A stretch of DNA of 34,243 nt from Chitinophaga pinensis (lineage in GTDB: Bacteria > Bacteroidota > Bacteroidia > Chitinophagales > LD1), in NCBI GenBank assembly GCA_945867505.1, contig CAMBIM010000009.1, forward strand, positions 1 to 34,243, written 5' to 3'. Of this stretch, positions 9,272 through 19,649 are shown in pieces; position 1 is the stretch's first letter; each line of letters opens with the position of its first letter. A program made the translations under genes and the position numbers. The notes beneath the pieces are model-generated. The model was not told the origin of the DNA. It ran no database searches and was given only the letters and a program-made list of their open reading frames with translations.

Positions 9272-10390
9272 TTAGACCTTTTTATAAACATACATCATCT
9301 TCTCTGCAATTGTTTTGCCCGTCATCGTATTTGCATGTGCATAGCCGGCCTCTATCATTTGTGTTTTTAGAGATTCGTTATTCAACACTTTCAATAGTGC
9401 ATCTGCAATTTCTTGTGTAGAAACTGGATTGATGTAAAGAGAGTTTTTGCCACCGGCTTCTTCAAAGCATCCGCCCTTTGTAGCGATAACGGGCACTTTG
9501 CTAAACAGGGCTTCAACAATTGGCATACCAAAGCCTTCGTATAAGCTTGGGAAAACAAACGCACTTGCTGATTTATACAGAGAAGGCAAATCTTCATTCG
9601 ATACATCGGAAAGAATTTTTACGCGTGTTTGTAGATTCTTTTTTACAATCAATGCTTCAATTTCATTCTTCATATTTCCTGCACCGCCAACTAAAACCAA
9701 ATCTTCCTCTATTTTATTTTTAATCCTATCAAATGCATCAATGAGTGTCCGTTGATTTTTACGTGTAAAGAACGAACCGACATTCAAAATATACTTGGCG
9801 GGCAAATTGTATTTCTTTATTTCCGTTGTCTGTTGTGTCCAGTCTGTCGTCTGAAACAAAACATCTACAATTGGGTAAATTACTTCAATTCTCTCTTCCT
9901 TCACTCCATACAACTCCATCAAATCATTTTTCGTTTGGTGGCTTACTGCAATTATTTTATGGGCATGTTTTGTAGCATACTTTGTTTTCAGTTTATAAAT
10001 CTGTCTATCGGCAAACGGATATTGTTCGGTGTGTTTGATAAAGATGAGGTCGTGAATAGTAACAACAGTAGCAAGCGGTGAGTGGTGAGTGGTGAGTGGT
10101 AGTTCATTTGAAAGTCCATGGTAAAAATCAACGCGGTGTTTCTGTAAATCATTTTTTATGCCGAACGAACGCCAAATCGGATGAAACGATTTTTGAAGAT
10201 TTGTTTCAGGCAAAGCAATTTTAAATTGACCGTTTAACTGATTAAAAAATTCCTCTTTTACTTTTGGAGAGAAGAGCAAATATTCTTCGTTCGGAAAGTG
10301 CTGCATGAGCGCATTAAGCAAGTTCCGGGAGTAGTTACCTAAACCCGAACCATTGTTTAACGCCCGTTTAGCATCGAAACCTATCGTCAC
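9272..10390 (-). CDS. Glycosyltransferase family 1 (GT4-type)
   Basis: 372 aa; IGFDAKRALNNGSGLGNYSRNLL, TVVTIHDLIF, KYILNVGSFFTRKNQRTLIDAF, SLYEGFGMPIVEAL. Confidence 0.9.
   Translation of the reverse strand: MTIGFDAKRALNNGSGLGNYSRNLLNALMQHFPNEEYLLFSPKVKEEFFNQLNGQFKIALPETNLQKSFHPIWRSFGIKNDLQKHRVDFYHGLSNELPLTTHHSPLATVVTIHDLIFIKHTEQYPFADRQIYKLKTKYATKHAHKIIAVSHQTKNDLMELYGVKEERIEVIYPIVDVLFQTTDWTQQTTEIKKYNLPAKYILNVGSFFTRKNQRTLIDAFDRIKNKIEEDLVLVGGAGNMKNEIEALIVKKNLQTRVKILSDVSNEDLPSLYKSASAFVFPSLYEGFGMPIVEALFSKVPVIATKGGCFEEAGGKNSLYINPVSTQEIADALLKVLNNESLKTQMIEAGYAHANTMTGKTIAEKMMYVYKKV
9825..9852 (+). repeat. Degenerate heptameric repeat inside the GT1 gene
   Basis: Plus strand GTTGTCT GTTGTGT CCAGTCT GTCGTCT; on the coding strand this is an AGACAAC-type tract, encoding QTTDWTQQTTE. 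Confidence 0.6.
10077..10103 (+). repeat. Heptameric tandem repeat GGTGAGT x3-4 inside the GT1 gene
   Basis: GGTGAGT GGTGAGT GGTGAGT GGTAGT; coding strand ACTCACC, encoding LPLTTHHSPLA. Confidence 0.9.
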
Positions 10391-11139
10391 GAATATTTGA
10401 ATTTAATGGCGCGAAAGTATTTGAGAAATACTTCGCGGCTTAGGTGAAAGCAAATAGTAAAACCAACAGCACCCTCCGTAAAACCAAGCAACAAAAAGTA
10501 AGTACGGATAAACTTAAACGGTGCGCTGAAAATTAATTTGAGCAGCAGCACAAAAACATTTTTGCTTTTTAAATGCTGAGCGCTGATAGTGGCAAACTTC
10601 TCGCGTTGGGCTAAAAACGATTTGTGCGTTGGATAGGTGTTGTGCAAAATATCTCCGGCTAGGTTTTTAATAACTGCTCCTTCGATTAGCTCAAATTTAT
10701 CGTGTGGGTTAATGCCTGTCCAAGCGCCTTTGGTTCTATCCCAAAGGCGAAGTTTTTTATCGGGATACCAACCGCAGGTTTTTATTGGTTTGCCACCGAA
10801 AAAGTTCAATCGATTCATAGCATATCCATCTACATCAAAACTTTGCTTTGCCTTTAAAATTGATTGTGTCAATTCATCGTTTAAAGTTTCATCTGCATCG
10901 ACAGAAAGCACCCAATCGTGATTTGCTTGTGCTTTGGCAAAATTCTTCTGTTGAATATGTCCCTCAAATATATGTTGAATTACCCGCGCACCTTTTGTCA
11001 TTGCAATTTCGATTGTTTTATCTGTAGAAAACGAATCAACCACAATCACTTCATCAGCAACTTGGCGCACAGAATCAATGCATTTGCCGATGTTCTCTGC
11101 CTCATTAAAAGTGATAATGACCACCGAAAGTTTATTCAT
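10387..11139 (-). CDS. Glycosyltransferase family 2 (lipopolysaccharide core WaaE/KdtX-like)
   Basis: 250 aa; VVIITFNEAENIGKCIDSV, VIVVDSFSTDKT, WVLSVDADETL; overlaps GT1 by 4 bp. Confidence 0.88.
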   Translation of the reverse strand: MNKLSVVIITFNEAENIGKCIDSVRQVADEVIVVDSFSTDKTIEIAMTKGARVIQHIFEGHIQQKNFAKAQANHDWVLSVDADETLNDELTQSILKAKQSFDVDGYAMNRLNFFGGKPIKTCGWYPDKKLRLWDRTKGAWTGINPHDKFELIEGAVIKNLAGDILHNTYPTHKSFLAQREKFATISAQHLKSKNVFVLLLKLIFSAPFKFIRTYFLLLGFTEGAVGFTICFHLSREVFLKYFRAIKFKYS

Positions 11140-12376
11140 GCCGGAATTGATTCATTAATACTAAAAGGAAGGTAAGATAAAAGCCTGTGCCTATTTGTTC
11201 TTCTAAAGTTGCTTCTGTGAAAAAGGAGGAAAATAGAATGAGATGAAACACAACGAACATCCAGTTTTTATAATTGCCATTTATCAATAGCGGGAACGAA
11301 AACGCAAAAAGAAAAAGCGCTAAACCGATAATACCTGTAGTTGCCAAAACCCAAATGAGTTGATTATGTGGAAGCTTGTGATCGATATCTTCCAACTGCG
11401 GATAATATTTGCGGTAAAATTTATTCATCTCTGTTTTCAAATCTCCTGCACCAACACCCAGCCAAAAATTTTGTTTCGCAATTTCCAATCCGCCTTGCAT
11501 AGAAACAACTCTTACCCCATCTGAAAGATGGCTGATTTCACCATTCTTAAAAGTATGATAGTCGTATTTCATGTATTCTATTTTATTTTTTAAGCTGGGT
11601 ATAAACTCATACGCGCTATAAGGAAGAGCAACGAACAGCATCATCAAAACAGCGCCCCATAGAAACTTCTTCTGCACAAAAATAAAGCGCAGCAGTAAAA
11701 AAAGCACACCTACATAAAGTGCTAGCAAACTGCTGCGAACAGAAAGTATGTGCAGCACAACAAATAGAAAAACAAGGAGGAAAAGTTGTAGCCATTTTTC
11801 ATTCACACTGAAAAGAAAATATTTCTTCTCCCATAAAAACCAGGAGCAGAAAAATGCGAACGCTATCATAAGCGTATAGCGGATATGGCTGTAGGGCATT
11901 GGTATAGCATTGCCTCGTAAAAACGATTCGGTTATGATGATGTAATTGAAAAAGTAATTAGTGAGAACAACGGCAACACTGATAAAAAGTGTAACAACAA
12001 AACCATAAAGCAGTGCGATGAATTTCCGTTCTTCTAGTTTTTTGATGGAAGCAAAAGCTATTGGCAGGACGAGATAAGGAAGTTTAATGCGCACCCAGTT
12101 CATCCAACTTGTTTTATCTTCTGAATAAATGCCGGAGAGAAAAACTATCAGGAAGAATAAGGGAAGAACTAATAATTCCTTTCGTTGAAAATATTTTTTG
12201 AATGTTTCGCCCGAACCATTATACAAAAGAGATAAAACCAATAGCGCAAACATACCTACGCTTGCTATTGCCCGCGAACAAACAAAACCAACGAAAACAA
12301 GCGTGCAACAAATAACAATCAGCCATTGAAAGTTATCTTCACTCAAAAATCTTTTTATCGTCACGTCTTTGCTCAC
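11132..12376 (-). CDS. O-antigen ligase-like polytopic membrane protein
   Basis: 414 aa with many TM segments and FWLGVGAGDLKTEMNKFY...LPHNQLIWVLATTGIIGLALFL (Wzy/WaaL signature). Confidence 0.85.
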   Translation of the reverse strand: MSKDVTIKRFLSEDNFQWLIVICCTLVFVGFVCSRAIASVGMFALLVLSLLYNGSGETFKKYFQRKELLVLPLFFLIVFLSGIYSEDKTSWMNWVRIKLPYLVLPIAFASIKKLEERKFIALLYGFVVTLFISVAVVLTNYFFNYIIITESFLRGNAIPMPYSHIRYTLMIAFAFFCSWFLWEKKYFLFSVNEKWLQLFLLVFLFVVLHILSVRSSLLALYVGVLFLLLRFIFVQKKFLWGAVLMMLFVALPYSAYEFIPSLKNKIEYMKYDYHTFKNGEISHLSDGVRVVSMQGGLEIAKQNFWLGVGAGDLKTEMNKFYRKYYPQLEDIDHKLPHNQLIWVLATTGIIGLALFLFAFSFPLLINGNYKNWMFVVFHLILFSSFFTEATLEEQIGTGFYLTFLLVLMNQFRHE

Positions 12377-12425
12377 AATTGGCTTTGAAAAAGGATTTTA
12401 ATTTTAAAGCATAAACATAAAACTC

Positions 12426-13304
12426 TTGTCCAACAAAAATTCCATCATCGATTTTAAAACACTTGCCCGCACTATTTCGCTGGTTGAAAACGAAGCAGAA
12501 AATTTTGAAACCATTCTGCAACAACTTCAGCCCCACGATATTCCTGTAATTGGCTTTACCGGTCCACCGGGGGCGGGTAAAAGCACGCTGCTAAACGCTG
12601 TGATTGGTGTTTTATTGGATGAAAAGAAAAAGATAGGTCTTGTTTTAGTTGACCCTTCTTCGCCCTTCAATCTCGGAGCTTTGCTAGGCGACCGCCTGCG
12701 TATGAGCACTCATTTTACTAACGAGAATCTTTTTATCCGTTCGGTAGCCAGTCGCGGTTCGCTGGGTGGATTGAGCGATAAGATAATTGAAGTGTTAGAA
12801 GTAATGCGCAGCTATGAATTTGATTACATTTTTATTGAAACCGTTGGGGTGGGACAAAGCGAAGTGGAAATTGCGGGGCTTGCCGATACCACCGTTGTTG
12901 TTCTTGTTCCGGAATCGGGAGATTCTGTTCAAGCTATGAAGGCCGGACTGATGGAAATTGCTGATGTGTTTGTCATCAACAAAGCCGACCGTGCAGATGC
13001 AGAGGCGTTAGCAAACTCACTCCAGCATCAATTGCATATTAGTGGAAGAGTAAACATTCCGGTTCTAAAAACTGTGGCAGTAGAAGCAAAAGGAGTGAAA
13101 GAATTGATTGCTGAAATTTCTGTGCGAAAAGAATCAATGGAAAACGCCAACAGAAAATCTATTCTGCTTACCGAAAAGGCGTTGCGCATCATCTCTAAAA
13201 GTAAAATGAAGAATTTTGACAAAGCTGAATTGAGGGCTATATTGACCAGGGAGATGAATGACCCGCACTTTAATCTTTACAGTTTTGTGAAGCAATATTT
13301 ATAG
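12426..13304 (+). CDS. meaB: Methylmalonyl-CoA mutase-associated GTPase MeaB (ArgK family); TTG start
   Basis: GFTGPPGAGKSTLLNAV, LVLVDPSSPFNLGALLGDRLRM, IETVGVGQSEVE, VINKADRADA. No in-frame ATG upstream before a stop. Confidence 0.88.
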   Translation: MSNKNSIIDFKTLARTISLVENEAENFETILQQLQPHDIPVIGFTGPPGAGKSTLLNAVIGVLLDEKKKIGLVLVDPSSPFNLGALLGDRLRMSTHFTNENLFIRSVASRGSLGGLSDKIIEVLEVMRSYEFDYIFIETVGVGQSEVEIAGLADTTVVVLVPESGDSVQAMKAGLMEIADVFVINKADRADAEALANSLQHQLHISGRVNIPVLKTVAVEAKGVKELIAEISVRKESMENANRKSILLTEKALRIISKSKMKNFDKAELRAILTREMNDPHFNLYSFVKQYL

Positions 13305-13343
13305 GTTTCAAACGACTTACCACCAAAGTAAATTTCAGAATCA

Positions 13344-14189
13344 ATGAAGGACAGGAACATAATTATTACTGGTGGCAACGCAGGGATAGGCCTAGCAACT
13401 TCTATTGCTTTGGCAAAACAAGGTGCAAATATCTATATCGTGTCGCGCAATAACGACAAGGCAGAGGAGGCAGTAAAAACCATTGTTGCTGAAAGCGGGA
13501 ACAAGAGTGTAAAATATTTTGTTGCCAATCTTTCTTCGCAAAAATCGGTTCGCAAACTGACTTCAGAAATTAAGAATGAGATGAGTGTGGTGGATGTGCT
13601 CATCAACAATGCCGGTGGAACTTTTTGTGATTTTACTTTGAGCGAAGATGGTTTGGAAATGACCATTGCCACTAATCATTTTGCTTATTTCCTGCTAACC
13701 AATCTTCTACTTGAACTGATTAAAAAATCTGACTTTGCTCGTATAATAAACGTTGCCTCTGGTTCGCATTACAAAGGCAAGATGGATTTTGAGTCATTTA
13801 CCAAAAAGAAAAATTACTTCATTATGAAGGCTTACGAACAAAGCAAACTGGCTAATGTGCTTTTTACTAATGAACTTGCCGAGAGATTAAAAGGAACAAA
13901 CGTTAGCGTAAACAGTTTGCACCCGGGTTTTGTAAAAACACATATCGGGAATAAAAACGCAACTTGGTATTCAGATTTGTTCTGGTCTGTAGCAACAACA
14001 CTTGGAGCAATAAGTGTTGAAGACGGAGCGAAAACATCTGTGTATTTAGCTTCATCACCCGAAGTGAAAAACGTTACGGGAAAATACTTTGACAAGTGCA
14101 AAGAGAAAAAACCTGCCCCGCTGGCATTAGATAAAGAACTGGGCAAACAACTCTGGAAAAAGAGCGAGCAACTCTGCCCGATTGCTTAG
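13344..14189 (+). CDS. Short-chain dehydrogenase/reductase (SDR) family
   Basis: IIITGGNAGIGLATSIAL (TGxxxGIG), LINNAGG, YEQSKLANVLFT (YxxxK). Confidence 0.9.
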   Translation: MKDRNIIITGGNAGIGLATSIALAKQGANIYIVSRNNDKAEEAVKTIVAESGNKSVKYFVANLSSQKSVRKLTSEIKNEMSVVDVLINNAGGTFCDFTLSEDGLEMTIATNHFAYFLLTNLLLELIKKSDFARIINVASGSHYKGKMDFESFTKKKNYFIMKAYEQSKLANVLFTNELAERLKGTNVSVNSLHPGFVKTHIGNKNATWYSDLFWSVATTLGAISVEDGAKTSVYLASSPEVKNVTGKYFDKCKEKKPAPLALDKELGKQLWKKSEQLCPIA

Positions 14190-14195
14190 CGCAAA

Positions 14196-14225
14196 TTTGA
14201 TTTCTAAAGAATAATTCTACTTTTG
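14196..14225 (+). promoter_or_regulatory. Putative Bacteroidota-type promoter (-33 TTTG / -7 TACTTTTG) for the SlyD-like gene
   Basis: TTTG at 14196-14199, 18-bp spacer, TACTTTTG at 14218-14225, matching the known Bacteroidota TTTG...TAnnTTTG consensus. Confidence 0.55.
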
Positions 14226-14303
14226 ATTTTGTTAGAGAACGAACGTTTTCACTGCTGAAATCTTCTCTCCTCTCACGTATTTTATCATTCCAAAAACAAA
14301 AAG

Positions 14304-14810
14304 ATGAAGGCAGCGCCAAATACAGTTGTAAAACTAACTTATGAATTAAGAAACGAGCCGAACGGACAGGTAATGGACGCTGCGGACAAAGAAAGTCCGT
14401 TTGCGTTTTTGTTCGGACACGGAAATGTCTTAGATAAATTTGAAAAAAATCTTGAAGGTTTAATTGCGGGAAACCAATTCAATTTTGAATTGAGTGCCGA
14501 AGATGGCTATGGCGAATACGATGAACAAGCTGTAATTCAATTAGACAAAAATGTTTTTGCTGTTGATGGTAAAGTGCAGGACGAAATGTTGTTCGTAGGT
14601 AACGTAGTTCCTTTACAAGACCAAAACGGAAATCCTTTTCAAGGAAGAATTGTAAATATCATTTTAGATAAAGTAACTGTTGATTTGAATCATCCATTTG
14701 CCGGCAAGACGCTTTTATTCAGCGGAGAAGTTGTTGAAGTGCGGGAAGCACATCCGGTGGAGTTAGAGCATGGTCATGTTCACGAGCATGGAGATCACTC
14801 TCATCATTAA
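14304..14810 (+). CDS. slyD: FKBP-type peptidyl-prolyl cis-trans isomerase, SlyD-like
   Basis: 168 aa; FLFGHGNVLDKFEKNLEGL, DVNHPFAGKTL-like VDLNHPFAGKTL, His-rich tail HGHVHEHGDHSHH. Confidence 0.88.
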   Translation: MKAAPNTVVKLTYELRNEPNGQVMDAADKESPFAFLFGHGNVLDKFEKNLEGLIAGNQFNFELSAEDGYGEYDEQAVIQLDKNVFAVDGKVQDEMLFVGNVVPLQDQNGNPFQGRIVNIILDKVTVDLNHPFAGKTLLFSGEVVEVREAHPVELEHGHVHEHGDHSHH

Positions 14811-14812
14811 TC

Positions 14813-14844
14813 GTCTCTCCTAAATCCTATCCGAAGGAGAGGAC
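14813..14844. terminator. Hairpin between convergent slyD-like gene and hisIE; possible bidirectional terminator
   Basis: GTCTCTCCT...AGGAGAGGAC (7 bp perfect CTCTCCT/AGGAGAG plus a bulge) in a convergent intergenic gap. Confidence 0.5.
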
Positions 14845-14856
14845 TTTAAATAAAAA

Positions 14857-15453
14857 TCACTTTTTACGGGCTTCAAGTTTTGCAATTACGTCCTGCAACT
14901 TGAAGCCTTTTGCTTGAATTAATATCAAGTAATGAAAGAGTAAGTCTGCCGATTCATTTAGAAATAAATCATTGTTGCTGTCTTTCGATTCTATAACCAT
15001 TTCTATTGCCTCTTCACCAACTTTTTGCGCAACCTTATTAATGCCTTCTGCAAAGAGCTTTGAAGTATATGAGTCTTGAGCAGGAGAATTTTTCCGAATT
15101 TCAATAGTTTGCTCTAACTCCAAAAGAAAACGCAATTCATCCTTTCCATTTTTTTCATTCCAGCATGTTTCAGCACCAGTATGGCAAACTGCACCAACCG
15201 GATTTACCTTAATGAGAAGCGTGTCATTGTCGCAATCTATGTGCATAGAAACTACATTCAGATAGTTGCCGCTTTCTTCGCCCTTCGTCCATAAACGATT
15301 TTTTGTTCGGCTGAAAAAAGTAATGCACCTTTCGTTCTGTGTCTTCTGAAAAGCTTCTTCGTTCATAAAGCCCAACATCAAAACTTTATTGGTTATAGCA
15401 TCTTGAATAATGGCAGGAACGAGTCCGTTCCCTTTGGCAAAATCTATCTTCAT
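14857..15453 (-). CDS. hisIE: Bifunctional phosphoribosyl-AMP cyclohydrolase / phosphoribosyl-ATP pyrophosphatase
   Basis: [10 protein letters not shown]...[35 protein letters not shown], then [14 protein letters not shown]...[10 protein letters not shown]. Confidence 0.95.
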   Translation of the reverse strand: MKIDFAKGNGLVPAIIQDAITNKVLMLGFMNEEAFQKTQNERCITFFSRTKNRLWTKGEESGNYLNVVSMHIDCDNDTLLIKVNPVGAVCHTGAETCWNEKNGKDELRFLLELEQTIEIRKNSPAQDSYTSKLFAEGINKVAQKVGEEAIEMVIESKDSNNDLFLNESADLLFHYLILIQAKGFKLQDVIAKLEARKK

Positions 15454-16202
15454 AATCTTACTGTTATTCCTTTTTGATGTAAATAGTTTTTCAAATTGTT
15501 GATTCCGATTTCTTTAAAATGAAAAATGCTGGCAGCTAAAGCCGCATCTGCTTTTCCATAGGTAAACGTATTATAGAAATGCTCCATCGTTCCAGCGCCA
15601 CCAGAAGCAATAACCGGTATATTGACCGTTTCTGAAAGTTGCTGCAAAGCTTCATTCGCAAAACCATTTTTTGTTCCATCATGGTTCATAGAAGTAAAGA
15701 GAATTTCACCAGCTCCGCGTTGCTCTCCTTCTTTTGCCCATTCAAACAAAACTAGTTCAGTTTCTAATCTTCCTCCGTTTAAATACACTTTCCAATTCGT
15801 TGTTTGTTTCGCGTCTATAGCCAACACCAAACATTGACTCCCAAATTTCTCAGCAATGTCCGAAATCAATTTCGGATTTCGGACTGCTGCCGAATTCAAA
15901 GAAATTTTATCTGCCCCACTTTGAAGTAAAGCATAGACGTCTTCTACAGTCGAAATTCCACCGCCAACAGTAAAGGGAATATTGATGGTGGCAGCTATCC
16001 GTTCCACTAAAGCAACAAGCGTTTTTCTTTTTTCGTGTGTAGCCGTAATATCCAAAAACACTAACTCGTCTGCCCCTTCATCTGTATATATTTTTGAAAG
16101 CTCCACCGGGTCACCGGCATCGCGCAGGTTTTCAAAGTTCACACCCTTTACGGTGCGCCCGTCTTTAATATCTAAGCATGGAATAATTCGTTTGGCTAAC
16201 AC
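15450..16202 (-). CDS. hisF: Imidazole glycerol phosphate synthase subunit HisF
   Basis: [52 protein letters not shown]. Confidence 0.96.
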   Translation of the reverse strand: MLAKRIIPCLDIKDGRTVKGVNFENLRDAGDPVELSKIYTDEGADELVFLDITATHEKRKTLVALVERIAATINIPFTVGGGISTVEDVYALLQSGADKISLNSAAVRNPKLISDIAEKFGSQCLVLAIDAKQTTNWKVYLNGGRLETELVLFEWAKEGEQRGAGEILFTSMNHDGTKNGFANEALQQLSETVNIPVIASGGAGTMEHFYNTFTYGKADAALAASIFHFKEIGINNLKNYLHQKGITVRL

Positions 16203-16919
16203 TCAATTAAATTTTGACAAATCTACCAATGAAATTCTCCCTTCATAAATCGCCTTCCCGATAATTGCTCCGTGTAAACCGGTTTCGCTCAAAACATTCA
16301 ATTCATTTAAATCACTTACTCCACCACTTGCAATTAATTTTAGAGATGGAAATTGTTGAAGAATTTTTTTATAGAGAGAAATCGAAGAGCCTTGCAACAT
16401 TCCATCTTTTGCTATGTCGGTGCAGATGACATACTGAATTCCATGAGCCACATAATCTTTCAAAAATCCGAAGAGATTGATGCTGCTGTTTTCCTGCCAT
16501 CCACTCACTGCTATCATTTCATCTTTTACATCGGCTCCCAGAATAATTTTTTCTGCTCCGTATTTATCTAGCCAACGCAAAACAGTGTAGCGCGATTTAA
16601 CAGCAATACTTCCCGCAGTAATTTGTTGTGCACCTGAATCGAAAGCGATTTTTATATCCTCATCGGTTTTTATTCCTCCACCAAAATCTATCTTGAGTTT
16701 TGTTTGCGAACTGATTGTTTGCAAAGTTTTATAGTTAACAATATGACTTGCCTTTGCTCCGTCTAAATCTACCAAGTGCAATCGTTGTAAACCGGCTGCT
16801 TCAAATTGTTTGGCAACCTCCAATGGATTCTCATTGTAAATGATCTTCTGCGCGTAATCGCCCTGTGAAAGGCGCACACATTTTCCGTCTATAATGTCTA
16901 TGGCAGGAATTATTTCCAT
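16203..16919 (-). CDS. hisA: Phosphoribosylformimino-5-aminoimidazole carboxamide ribotide isomerase
   Basis: [54 protein letters not shown]. Confidence 0.96.
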   Translation of the reverse strand: MEIIPAIDIIDGKCVRLSQGDYAQKIIYNENPLEVAKQFEAAGLQRLHLVDLDGAKASHIVNYKTLQTISSQTKLKIDFGGGIKTDEDIKIAFDSGAQQITAGSIAVKSRYTVLRWLDKYGAEKIILGADVKDEMIAVSGWQENSSINLFGFLKDYVAHGIQYVICTDIAKDGMLQGSSISLYKKILQQFPSLKLIASGGVSDLNELNVLSETGLHGAIIGKAIYEGRISLVDLSKFN

Positions 16920-17470
16920 TACGCTTCAATAAATTTTTTCAAAAAATCTTCTCCGGCCTGGCCACTTTTTTCAGGATGAAATTGAACCGCAGAAAAATTC
17001 TCTTTTTGAATAGCCGCAGAAAATTGGGTGATGTAGTTGCAACTCAATGTGGTGAATTCATTTTGAGGCACATAATAGCTGTGAACAAAATAATACCAGT
17101 CATCATTGCCATCTGTTTTGTTCCAGCCTATATGCGGTACTTTCAACTTTGGTTCAAATAGCTTTACACTTTCATTGAAGATACCCAGACAATCTACATT
17201 GCCTTCTTCACTAAACTTACACATCAACTGCATACCTAAACAAATTCCAAGCACCGGTTGCTTTAATTGTGGAATTAAAACATGCAAACCCTTTTCTCGC
17301 AACACTTCCATTGCCGCTTTTGCATGACCAACTCCCGGGAAAATAATTTTATCGGCTGAAAGAATTTCTTCTCTACTATCCGATAAAACAGGAGTAATGC
17401 CTAACCGCTGAAAAGCAAACTTTACCGATTGCGTATTACCTGCACCGTAATTGATAACAACCAGTTTCAT
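16919..17470 (-). CDS. hisH: Imidazole glycerol phosphate synthase subunit HisH
   Basis: [56 protein letters not shown]. Confidence 0.95.
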   Translation of the reverse strand: MKLVVINYGAGNTQSVKFAFQRLGITPVLSDSREEILSADKIIFPGVGHAKAAMEVLREKGLHVLIPQLKQPVLGICLGMQLMCKFSEEGNVDCLGIFNESVKLFEPKLKVPHIGWNKTDGNDDWYYFVHSYYVPQNEFTTLSCNYITQFSAAIQKENFSAVQFHPEKSGQAGEDFLKKFIEA

Positions 17471-18603
17471 TAAAGCACTCCTTTAGTAGAGGGAAGTTGA
17501 AGGTTGTTCAAGTCGCGTTTTACTGCCATTTTAATTGCCTTAGCAAATGCCTTAAAAACGGCTTCTATTTTATGATGCTCGTTTTCACCTTCTGCTTTAA
17601 TATTCAAATTGCATTTGGCAGTATCGCTGAACGACTTAAAGAAATGAAAGAACATTTCGGTAGGAACATCACCTACTTTTTCGCGTTTAAATTCTGCCTT
17701 CCATTCAATCCAGTTTCTTCCACTAAAGTCAATGGCCACTTGTGCCAAAGCATCATCCATTGGTAAACAAAATCCGTAACGTTCAATTCCCTTTTTATCT
17801 CCTAACGCAAATGCAAATGCTTCACCTAGTGTTATGGCGGTGTCTTCTATTGTATGGTGTTCGTCAATTTGTAAATCGCCTTTAGCAGAAATTTTCAAAT
17901 CAATATTGCCGTGCTTTGCAATTTGTTCCAGCATGTGGTTTAAAAAATTCAGACCGGTAGAGATTTCTGCTTTCCCAGTTCCATCCAAATTCAGTTCAAC
18001 GGTTATTTGCGTCTCTTTCGTATTTCTTGAATGAGTGGCTTGCCGAGGTCCGCCTTTTAAGTAATTATAAATCTGCTCCCAGTCGCGGGTTTCAAGAGCA
18101 ATAGATTTTTTCAATTCCTCTTGGCTGTCTTTCACTTCAGCAGCACCAAGACCTCTATCATCGTTTAAGTAAAGACATTTTGCACCAAGATTTTTTGCTA
18201 ACTGCACGTCAGTAATTCTGTCGCCAATTACAAATGAGTTTTTCAAATCGTAATCAGCAGAAAAATATTTGGTGAGCATACCAGTGCCCGGTTTGCGTGT
18301 AGGTAGGTTTTCGTGCGGAAAAGATTTATCGATGCATACATCGGGGAAAGGAATGCCCTCATCTTTGAATGTTTTGACAATAAAATTTTGCACCGGCCAA
18401 AAATCTTCCCCTAAAAAATCAGGAGTTCCCAAACCATCTTGATTAGTGACCATCACCAATTCATAATCTAACTCGCGGGCAATTTTACCAAGCCAGTAAA
18501 AAACTCGCGGATAGAAAACCAGCTTTTCAAATTTTTCAATTTTGAAATCATCGGTTTCCAAAATTAAGGTACCATCACGATCAATGAATAAAACTTTTTT
18601 CAT
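17470..18603 (-). CDS. hisB: Bifunctional histidinol-phosphatase / imidazoleglycerol-phosphate dehydratase
   Basis: N-terminal HAD phosphatase [12 protein letters not shown]...; C-terminal [50 protein letters not shown]. Confidence 0.96.
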   Translation of the reverse strand: MKKVLFIDRDGTLILETDDFKIEKFEKLVFYPRVFYWLGKIARELDYELVMVTNQDGLGTPDFLGEDFWPVQNFIVKTFKDEGIPFPDVCIDKSFPHENLPTRKPGTGMLTKYFSADYDLKNSFVIGDRITDVQLAKNLGAKCLYLNDDRGLGAAEVKDSQEELKKSIALETRDWEQIYNYLKGGPRQATHSRNTKETQITVELNLDGTGKAEISTGLNFLNHMLEQIAKHGNIDLKISAKGDLQIDEHHTIEDTAITLGEAFAFALGDKKGIERYGFCLPMDDALAQVAIDFSGRNWIEWKAEFKREKVGDVPTEMFFHFFKSFSDTAKCNLNIKAEGENEHHKIEAVFKAFAKAIKMAVKRDLNNLQLPSTKGVL

Positions 18604-19649
18604 GCTTGAAATTTATTTAGCGCTGTTACTAAAGCGCGGTTTTCAGATTCTGCTCCTACGGTTATTCTTAAACATCCTTCGCACAAAGATACTTTACTTC
18701 GGTCGCGCACAATAATACCCAGGGATACAAGATAGTCATAAGTAGCCTGTGGATTTTTCACTTTTACTAAAACGAAATTTGCATCTGAAGCATAAATTTT
18801 TTCAACTAAAGAAATTTGTTGAAGTGCATCTTCCAGCTTTTTCCTTTCAGCAATAGTTTCGCGAATATGCTGATTCACCCAATCTATATTGTCAAGTGCT
18901 GTTGTAGCAAGTCGCTGTGTTGCCTGATTGATATTATATGGAGGCTTCACCTTGTTCATGTAATCAATAATAATTTGCGGAGCGAAAGCCATACCTAACC
19001 TTATAGCAGCCAAGCCCCATGCTTTGGAAAAGGTTTGCAATACAACCATGTTTTCATATTCTGTAAGAAACCGAATAGCCGATTTTTGTTTGGAGTAATT
19101 GATGTAGGCTTCATCAACAACCACAATGCCAGGAAATTTTTGAATTAATACTTCTATATCAAGCGCATGAAAGGAATTTGCCGTTGGGTTGTTAGGCGAA
19201 CAGATGAAAAGCAACTTTGAATGTTTGTCGCAGCTCTCCAGAATTCCTTCTACATCTAACTCAAAAGATGGAAGCAAATTTATTTTCCGCACTTCTACAT
19301 CATTAATGTTCGCGCTCACCTCATACATACCATAAGTGGGCGGACAGATAATTACGTTGTCCGTTTTCGGTTCGCAGAAAATGCGAAACAGCACATCAAT
19401 AGCTTCATCGCTGCCATTACCCAAAAAAATATTTTGAGATGGAACGCCTTTTATACTACTGATTTTCTCTTTCAGCTTTTTCTGTAATGGGTCAGGATAG
19501 CGGTTGTAGTTTTCCGTAAGCGGAGAACCAAAACTGTTTTCGTTAGCATCTAAAAAAACAGAAGCCTCTCCTTTAAACTCATCGCGGGCAGATGAATAAG
19601 GTTTTAGGTTCAGAACGTTCTGACGAATAATAGTTTCTACATCAAACAT
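18600..19649 (-). CDS. hisC: Histidinol-phosphate aminotransferase
   Basis: [54 protein letters not shown]. Confidence 0.95.
   Translation of the reverse strand: MFDVETIIRQNVLNLKPYSSARDEFKGEASVFLDANENSFGSPLTENYNRYPDPLQKKLKEKISSIKGVPSQNIFLGNGSDEAIDVLFRIFCEPKTDNVIICPPTYGMYEVSANINDVEVRKINLLPSFELDVEGILESCDKHSKLLFICSPNNPTANSFHALDIEVLIQKFPGIVVVDEAYINYSKQKSAIRFLTEYENMVVLQTFSKAWGLAAIRLGMAFAPQIIIDYMNKVKPPYNINQATQRLATTALDNIDWVNQHIRETIAERKKLEDALQQISLVEKIYASDANFVLVKVKNPQATYDYLVSLGIIVRDRSKVSLCEGCLRITVGAESENRALVTALNKFQA

Noticed and set aside
8961-10103. Heptamer tracts as a CRISPR-like array
   Set aside because: Units are 7 nt with no spacers, lie inside CDSs, and no cas genes are present.
11132-12376. 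Large polysaccharide island
   Set aside because: Only three glycan genes (GT1, GT2, ligase-like) are here, flanked by housekeeping genes; no mobility genes.
16203-16919. Possible duplication between hisA and hisF
   Set aside because: Similarity reflects the known ancient paralogy of these beta/alpha barrels, not a local duplication.
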